Assembly: GCA_031272405.1 (NCBI GenBank)
Contig: JAISTW010000070.1
Coordinates: 1 to 45,954, forward strand
Origin: Desulfovibrio sp.
Lineage (GTDB): Bacteria; Desulfobacterota; Desulfovibrionia; Desulfovibrionales; Desulfovibrionaceae
DNA: 45,954 bases
Direction of reading: 5' to 3'
Under the pieces are notes generated by a model. The model was not told the origin of the DNA and searched no databases. It was given only the letters and a program-made list of their open reading frames with translations. This document shows positions 41,130 through 45,954 of this stretch, one piece after another. Numbering within the stretch: position 1 is the first letter of the stretch; the number at the start of each line of letters is the position of its first letter. Made by a program: the position numbers and the translations under genes.

Positions 41130-43229
41130 TTAGTCCACACTGATGGTTCCCACAGACTGCAAGCGTATGTCCGAGGGGATTTCGGCCTGCGAAATGACGG
41201 CCACAGTCGGCAAAAAACGGACGATAAGCTGGGCTAGGTGGGGCCGCAAAAGCGGGGCCGCCAGCAATACTGGCTGCCCGTCCGTATTGACGGAATTTTC
41301 CACGGCGCTGCTGACGCTTTGTATCAAACGCTGCGCGGCGGCAGGGTTCAAAGAAAGAAAATGCGCGCCGTTATCCGTTTGGCGGATGCCCTCCTGGATC
41401 ATGCGTTCGGCGTTGGCGTTCAAAGTGAGCACAGGCAACGTTCCCTGACTGTCCAGATACGGACGCACGATGGATCGGGCCAGCTTTTCGCGCACATATT
41501 CCGCCAGAATATCTGGATTTTTGACGCTTGGCGCAAAATCGGCCAATGTTTCCACAATGGTCAGCATGTCGCGCACGCCCACGTTCTCCCTCACCAGGAG
41601 CTGAAGCACCTTCTGCACCGCGCCCAGAGAAATGACGCCGGGCACCAGATCCTCGACAGCCTTGGGAGAATGTTTGGCCAACGTATCCAGAAGCCCTTGA
41701 ACGGCCTGCCGATCCAGGAAATCGGACAAATGCCGCTTGAACACTTCCGTAAGGTGCGTCGCGATGACGGTTGCCGGATCAACAACTGTGTAACCGGCCA
41801 GCATGGCCTCTTCCCGCCTGCTGTCAGGTATCCATATGGCGGGCAGATTGAAGGCGGGTTCACGGGTTTCGACGCCGGAGATCTTCGTCGTCACATTCCC
41901 CGGATCCATGGCGAGAAAATGATCCACCAGAATTTCCGCCGAGGCTACCTGATTGCCTTTGATCAACAGCGCGTATTGCCCCGGCTTCAGCTGCAGATTG
42001 TCGCGCAGATGCAGGGAAGGCACGACCACGCCCATATCCAGGGCGAATTGCCGACGAATGGAGCGTATGCGCGCAAGCAGGTTGCCGCTCTGTTCTTCGT
42101 CCACAAGCGGGATAAGCCCATATCCGAGTTCCAGTTCCAAGGTGTCGAGCGGCAGAAGCGCCTGGACTTCCTCCGGCGTGTCCGCCGTTTCGCCGCCCTT
42201 GTTTTTGGCTTTTTTGCCCGAGGCGTTCTTCTGTTTCTCCTCCTCCGGGGTTTCCGTCAGCCGGGAGACGACAAAGAACGTCACGGAGAGCGTGAGAAAG
42301 GGGATTGTGGGCAGGCCGGGGGCCAGAGCGAACAAAAAGAGCACCCCGGACACCATCTGGAGGGCGCGGCTGTTGAAAGTGAGCTGGGCGAGAAATTCTT
42401 CGCCCATCTTGGCCTCGGACGCCGCACGCGACACCAGAAGGCCCGTGCCCGTCGAAACGATGATGGACGGAATCGTCGAGACCAGACCGTCGCCGATGGT
42501 CAACAGGGAATACGTCATCAGGGCCGTGTTCCAGTCCATGTCCTTCTGGACGACGCCTATGATGATTCCGCCGACAAGGTTGACCAGGGTGATCAGCATG
42601 CCGGCGTTGACGTCGCCGGACACGAACTTGCACGCGCCGTCCATGGCGCCGTAAAAATCGGCTTCCTTGCGCATGGCCTGACGACGGGCGTTGGCTTCAT
42701 CCTCATCTATAAGCCCTGCGTTCAGGTCGGCCTCTATGGCCATCTGTTTGCCGGGCATGGCGTCCAGTGTGAAACGCGCCGCCACTTCGGCTATGCGCGA
42801 CGTTCCCGAAGTGATGACGACCTTGTTCAGAATAAAAAGAATCATGAAGATGACGCCGCCGACCACATAACTGCCGCCGACCACGAATTCGCCGAAAGCC
42901 CGGATGACATTGCCCGCGGCTTCCACTCCGGTGTCTCCGTTGAGCAGAATAAGCCTTGTGGATGCCACGTTGAGGGCGAGTCTGAGCAGCGTCGTCACAA
43001 GCAGGAGGGAAGGGAAAATGCTGAATTCCAAGGGAGACGTCATGAACATGGTGGTGACGAGCACTAGCAGGGATATGGAAATGCTCACACAGAGCATGAT
43101 GTCCAGAAAGAACGTCGGCAGGGGGATCAGCATGACGAACAGGATAATCACGACCCCTGTGGCCAGCATGAGATCCCCGTGTCTTGAGAAGCGCGCGTAA
43201 TCCAATTGCGGGAGACTTATTGACGCCAT
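41130..43229 (-). CDS. flhA: Flagellar export gate protein FlhA
   Basis: A 699-residue FlhA. The first 330 residues contain about eight membrane helices with signatures IFPSLLLVTTLLRLALNVAS and KQMAIEADLNAGLIDEDEAN, the FHIPEP region. The cytosolic nonamer-forming domain follows a charged linker (KNASGKKAKNKGG), with LELELGYGLIPLVDEEQSG and VIATHLTEVFKRHLSDFLDR. It forms the export gate and binds chaperone-substrate complexes. AAGAGGTG precedes the ATG. It lies 42 nt after flhB. Confidence 0.96.
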   Translation of the reverse strand: MASISLPQLDYARFSRHGDLMLATGVVIILFVMLIPLPTFFLDIMLCVSISISLLVLVTTMFMTSPLEFSIFPSLLLVTTLLRLALNVASTRLILLNGDTGVEAAGNVIRAFGEFVVGGSYVVGGVIFMILFILNKVVITSGTSRIAEVAARFTLDAMPGKQMAIEADLNAGLIDEDEANARRQAMRKEADFYGAMDGACKFVSGDVNAGMLITLVNLVGGIIIGVVQKDMDWNTALMTYSLLTIGDGLVSTIPSIIVSTGTGLLVSRAASEAKMGEEFLAQLTFNSRALQMVSGVLFLFALAPGLPTIPFLTLSVTFFVVSRLTETPEEEKQKNASGKKAKNKGGETADTPEEVQALLPLDTLELELGYGLIPLVDEEQSGNLLARIRSIRRQFALDMGVVVPSLHLRDNLQLKPGQYALLIKGNQVASAEILVDHFLAMDPGNVTTKISGVETREPAFNLPAIWIPDSRREEAMLAGYTVVDPATVIATHLTEVFKRHLSDFLDRQAVQGLLDTLAKHSPKAVEDLVPGVISLGAVQKVLQLLVRENVGVRDMLTIVETLADFAPSVKNPDILAEYVREKLARSIVRPYLDSQGTLPVLTLNANAERMIQEGIRQTDNGAHFLSLNPAAAQRLIQSVSSAVENSVNTDGQPVLLAAPLLRPHLAQLIVRFLPTVAVISQAEIPSDIRLQSVGTISVD

Positions 43230-43271
43230 TTTTCTGACACCTCTTAAAGAATTGGGCTTCGCTACAACGAA

Positions 43272-44351
43272 TCACATCCGTTTTATATTCGGCCTCAGTT
43301 TCCAGATGCTTGCAAGCACGGCCGCCACGGCCTTGTAAAGTTCCTCGGGAATCATCTCGCCGACGTCGACAGCTTTATACAAAGCCCGTGCCAAAGGCAC
43401 GTTTTCACGAATAGGAACGTTGTTTTCCCGCGCGACTTCCTTGATTTTTTCGGCAAGATGATCCACGCCCTTGGCCAGCACGACCGGCGCGGGCGCCTCA
43501 TCGCTGTTGTAGCGCAAAGCCACCGCGACGTGCGTGGGGTTGGTTATGACGACATCAGCTTTCGGGACATCCTGGAGCATGCGTTTCGCCATCACCTGCA
43601 TCATTTTCTGACGCTGCTTGCTTTTGATCACGGGATCGCCTTCAGATTGCTTGCGCTCATCCTTAATTTCCTGTTTGGTCATCTTGATGCTTTCATTATA
43701 GGCGTAACGCGATTGCCAGACGTCGAAAACCGTTATGGCGACAGTGGGTAAAAGGGCGAACAGGGCCAAACGCAGGCCCATTTCAAGCATGTACATCCCC
43801 AGACCGTCGGCGTTGGCGTAATACATGGGCAGAAAATTCTGATATTCCCTGTAAATGATGTATCCCGGTATGACGGAAAGTATGAGGGCGAAAATGAGGC
43901 TTTTCAGGGTGCGCAGCAGCGTCTGCGGCGAAAAGAACATCTGCTTCATGCTCTTGATGAGATTGAAACGCTCCCATCTGAATTTGAAGACTTTCGTCGT
44001 CCAGAGCTTGCCGACCTGCAGACGCTGCGCCAACCAGGACAAAAAGGCCAAAAAAAGCAGAACGGGCAGGATGATTTTCGCCAAATACAGGGACACGTCG
44101 ATCGCGAGGCTGTATACGTCCTGGGCATTGGCGTCAAATTCCCAGTTGTGCGCGAGAAAGTGTCGGAAAATTGTCTTGATTTCCACCGACATTTGCCCCA
44201 CCCAGACATAGAGCGCCACAAGACCGCCGAGCAGACTGACCGTCTTGCCCAGTTCCTGCGACTTGGGAACATTGCCCTCCTGACGCTGCTTCCTGCGCCG
44301 TTTCGGAGTGGCGTCTTCTGTTCTGCTGGGATCCGCCTGCTTGCCAAACAC
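43272..44351 (-). CDS. flhB: Flagellar export switch protein FlhB
   Basis: A 359-residue FlhB. N-terminal basic tail, four membrane helices up to about residue 210, then the cytosolic domain with the self-cleaving motif N271-P272-T273-H274 in VVITNPTHVAVALRYNSDE. It switches export from rod/hook to filament subunits. The start TEDATPKRRRKQRQEGNVPK is typical. The GTG at 44351 follows AGGAA. First gene of the flagellar operon in this window; a sigma-54 type promoter lies about 40 bp upstream. Confidence 0.95.
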   Translation of the reverse strand: MFGKQADPSRTEDATPKRRRKQRQEGNVPKSQELGKTVSLLGGLVALYVWVGQMSVEIKTIFRHFLAHNWEFDANAQDVYSLAIDVSLYLAKIILPVLLFLAFLSWLAQRLQVGKLWTTKVFKFRWERFNLIKSMKQMFFSPQTLLRTLKSLIFALILSVIPGYIIYREYQNFLPMYYANADGLGMYMLEMGLRLALFALLPTVAITVFDVWQSRYAYNESIKMTKQEIKDERKQSEGDPVIKSKQRQKMMQVMAKRMLQDVPKADVVITNPTHVAVALRYNSDEAPAPVVLAKGVDHLAEKIKEVARENNVPIRENVPLARALYKAVDVGEMIPEELYKAVAAVLASIWKLRPNIKRM

Positions 44352-44371
44352 GAAAGCTTCCTGATATTGAG

Positions 44372-44400
44372 TTGACGTTTACTCCGGGCAAAGCAATAAA
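44372..44400 (+). promoter_or_regulatory. Predicted sigma-70 promoter of the DUF4910 gene
   Basis: TTGACG (44372-44377), 17-bp spacer, AATAAA (44395-44400). The start near 44407 leaves a 16-nt leader before the ATG at 44423. The -10 box overlaps the sigma-54 site for flhB on the other strand. Confidence 0.45.
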
Positions 44401-44407
44401 CGTGCCT
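44392..44407 (-). promoter_or_regulatory. Sigma-54 promoter of flhB
   Basis: On the minus strand AGGCACG-TTTA-TTGCT: the -24 GG and -12 GC are 10 bp apart as required, and only the T before GG differs from the core TGGCACG-N4-TTGC consensus. The start would be near 44381, about 30 nt before the flhB GTG. Sigma-54 control of early flagellar genes is common; an NtrC/FleQ-type activator would be needed and is not in the window. Confidence 0.75.
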
Positions 44408-44422
44408 GAACAAGGAACCTGC

Positions 44423-45712
44423 ATGATTGAACTGCTCCAAAGGCTTTTTCCCATCTGCCGAAGCATCACCGGAGACGGCGTCAGACAGACGCTTGCCGTG
44501 CTCAGGGAATATCTCCCCGACCTGACTGTTCACGAAGTCCCTTCCGGGACCAGGGTTTTCGACTGGATCGTTCCCGATGAATGGAACATACGCGCGGCCA
44601 GACTGACAGGACCCAGGGGCGACATCATCGCCGATTTCGCCGACAACAATCTGCATGTCGTGGGGTATTCCGAACCGGTGGACTGCCTTGTTTCCCTGGA
44701 AGAGCTGCAAAATCACCTCCATTCGCGTCCGGACATGCCGGGGGCCATACCCTATGTGACCTCCTATTACGCCCGGCGTTGGGGCTTTTGCCTCGCCCAT
44801 GAAAAACGTGAAAAGCTCGAACCGGGCATGTATCACGTCAAAATAGACTCCACGCTTTCTCCGGGCAATCTGACTTACGGAGAATTGCTGATCCCCGGAA
44901 GAGAGGACAGGGAAATTTTTCTCAGCACCTATATCTGCCACCCGTCCATGGCCAACAACGAGCTTTCCGGGCCTGTGGTCGCAACGGAGCTTGCCCGCTG
45001 GCTGCTTTCGAAACAGGAGAGAAGATTCACGCATCGCTTCGTCTTTGCGCCGGAAACCATCGGAGCGATCACATACCTCAGCTTTAACGCGGACATCCTG
45101 AAAGAACGCGTCGTGGCCGGATTCAACCTGACCTGCATCGGGGACGAAAGAGCCTATTCCTATCTGCCCAGCCGCAAAGGCGGCACATTGGCCGACCGCG
45201 CCGCGCTGCACGTGATGAAACATTTCTGCCCCGATTTCGTGCGTTACAGCTTTCTGGAACGGCAAAGCGACGAACGCCAGTATTGCGCCCCGGGAATAGA
45301 CCTGCCGCTCTGCACCGTCATGCGCACCAAATACAACGCGTATCCGGAATACCACACATCCCTGGACAATTTTGACGTCGTCACGGAAAACGGACTTCAG
45401 GGAGGCTGCACGCTGGTGCAAAACTGCCTGGAGGCGCTGGAGAAAAATTGCGTTTACGCTTCGGCGACGCTCTGCGAACCGCAGATGGGAAGACGGGGGC
45501 TCTATTCCACCTTGAGCGCTGTGGGAAGCACCAACGGCTACATCACAAACATGATGAACCTGCTCGCGTACATGGATGGACGGACTGAACTGCTGGACAT
45601 CGCGGAGACCATCGGGCTTGACGTTTTCCAGTGCGCCGACATGGCGGAAATTCTGCTCAGGGAACACATCATTTACAAGGTTGAACCCGACGCTGTCTCA
45701 AACGGCATTTAA
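44423..45712 (+). CDS. DUF4910 aminopeptidase-like zinc hydrolase
   Basis: A 429-residue protein of the DUF4910/DUF2172 family (M28-like fold). Matching blocks are LLQRLFPICRSITGDGVRQT at the start, VHEVPSGTRVFDWIVPDEWN, then NNLHVVGYSEPVDCLVSLEE, PYVTSYYARRWGFCL and STYICHPSMANNELSGPVVA, which holds the first metal histidine. In other members the position before ELSG is often Asp (NDNLSG); here it is Asn. The C-terminal 70 residues (AETIGLDVFQCADMAEILL) form the family's winged-helix end. The ATG at 44423 follows AAGGA. Members often sit in polysaccharide or flagellin-glycosylation loci; the real substrate is unknown. Confidence 0.85.
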   Translation: MIELLQRLFPICRSITGDGVRQTLAVLREYLPDLTVHEVPSGTRVFDWIVPDEWNIRAARLTGPRGDIIADFADNNLHVVGYSEPVDCLVSLEELQNHLHSRPDMPGAIPYVTSYYARRWGFCLAHEKREKLEPGMYHVKIDSTLSPGNLTYGELLIPGREDREIFLSTYICHPSMANNELSGPVVATELARWLLSKQERRFTHRFVFAPETIGAITYLSFNADILKERVVAGFNLTCIGDERAYSYLPSRKGGTLADRAALHVMKHFCPDFVRYSFLERQSDERQYCAPGIDLPLCTVMRTKYNAYPEYHTSLDNFDVVTENGLQGGCTLVQNCLEALEKNCVYASATLCEPQMGRRGLYSTLSAVGSTNGYITNMMNLLAYMDGRTELLDIAETIGLDVFQCADMAEILLREHIIYKVEPDAVSNGI

Positions 45713-45745
45713 AATATCCTCCAAACAACGTTCACACCGGAGCTT

Positions 45746-45954
45746 ATGTCCCGCGTCACGGCGCGGGAACAGGCGCTTTCCGAAATAACGGACGCGACCG
45801 GCGACAGGGAAACCTCGCTGGCGCTCGGCCTTTATGCGCAACAACGGTTGAGAACCGGTATTGACACTGATTTTGCGGACACACAACCGAGGATTGAACC
45901 CGTTAAGACGGGAGCTGTGCCCGCTGGAAAGAAAAGTGAACCGACACGGCATGC
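45746..45954 (+). CDS. Unrecognised protein, N-terminal part (runs off the window)
   Basis: An open frame of 69 complete codons with no stop before the edge, starting MSRVTAREQALSEITDATGD and continuing with ETSLALGLYAQQRLRTGI. It lies 33 bp after the DUF4910 gene in the same direction. GGAG is present but only 3 nt before the ATG, a tight spacing. It is predicted soluble and helical, with no signal peptide. I do not recognise a family. An opposite-strand frame of similar extent is the alternative, but this frame fits the operon direction better. Confidence 0.45.
   Translation, partial: MSRVTAREQALSEITDATGDRETSLALGLYAQQRLRTGIDTDFADTQPRIEPVKTGAVPAGKKSEPTRH

Noticed and set aside
41238-43067. 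A 609-codon plus-strand open frame opposite flhA
   Set aside because: Shadow of flhA; rich in His, Gln and Arg as expected for a reverse frame.
43946-45667. A 573-codon minus-strand open frame across the DUF4910 gene into flhB
   Set aside because: It is antisense to one real gene and out of frame with another.
45698-45952. An 84-codon minus-strand open frame at the right edge
   Set aside because: It overlaps the plus-strand frame that better fits the operon, and its residues (many Arg and Cys) look like a shadow.
1-45954. CRISPR arrays, rRNA genes and a replication origin
   Set aside because: No regularly spaced repeats, no rRNA-like segment and no DnaA-box cluster were seen on reading.

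Overview
The window looks like a chromosomal segment of a motile, anaerobic, Gram-negative delta-proteobacterium (Desulfobacterota), most likely a Desulfovibrionaceae member. This is inference from gene content and order: flhB-flhA-flhF-flhG-fliA-cheY-fliL in one run with a sigma-54 promoter in front, a ferredoxin-linked 2-oxoacid oxidoreductase, a large 2-hydroxyacyl-CoA dehydratase-activase-like protein, TRAP and liv transporters, and two tRNA-Leu genes. No 16S gene or other decisive species marker is present.

Region 1 (1-4.85 kb): the divergent start of a zinc-ribbon protein cut by the window edge, then the branched-chain amino-acid ABC transporter livKHMGF followed after 24 bp by tRNA-Leu(UAG). 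Region 2 (4.85-13.7 kb): an EF-G paralogue on the plus strand, converging with the minus-strand translation operon rimP-nusA-ylxR-infB-DUF503-nrnA. That operon has a near-consensus promoter and a leader containing an intrinsic-terminator-like hairpin directly before rimP. The genes rbfA and truB, common in this operon elsewhere, are not here.

Region 3 (13.8-15.7 kb): tRNA-Leu(CAA) with a terminator, a P4-type tyrosine integrase next to it, and a pair of diverged direct repeats. Region 4 (15.7-25.9 kb): a very GC-rich run of eleven plus-strand genes. They encode a four-subunit 2-oxoacid:ferredoxin oxidoreductase (korDABC), a two-subunit ADP/GDP-forming acyl-CoA synthetase (sucCD-like), a three-part TRAP transporter (dctPQM), an aldo/keto-reductase-like protein that lacks most of its catalytic tetrad, and an MFS transporter. 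Together they read as a transport-plus-energy module: import a carboxylate, decarboxylate a 2-oxoacid to an acyl-CoA while reducing ferredoxin, then make ATP from the thioester. The substrate cannot be read from sequence. This is the best candidate in the window for an undescribed system. Junctions between its sub-blocks carry strong hairpins, including a 28-nt perfect palindrome between dctP and dctQ.

Region 5 (26-32.1 kb): a DHH phosphoesterase, a two-domain M16 protease with a signal peptide, CstA, and ThiD. Region 6 (32.1-44.4 kb, minus strand): the flagellar export/regulation operon flhB to fliL, then two small proteins and a 1417-residue double-activase fusion whose end overlaps thiD. 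Region 7 (44.4-45.95 kb): a DUF4910 aminopeptidase-like gene divergent from flhB, with a predicted sigma-70 -10 box lying inside the flhB sigma-54 promoter, then the start of an unrecognised gene running off the edge.

Many long antisense open frames are shadows of these GC-rich genes and are not annotated. Promoters, hairpins and start choices were read by eye; no search or folding program was run.
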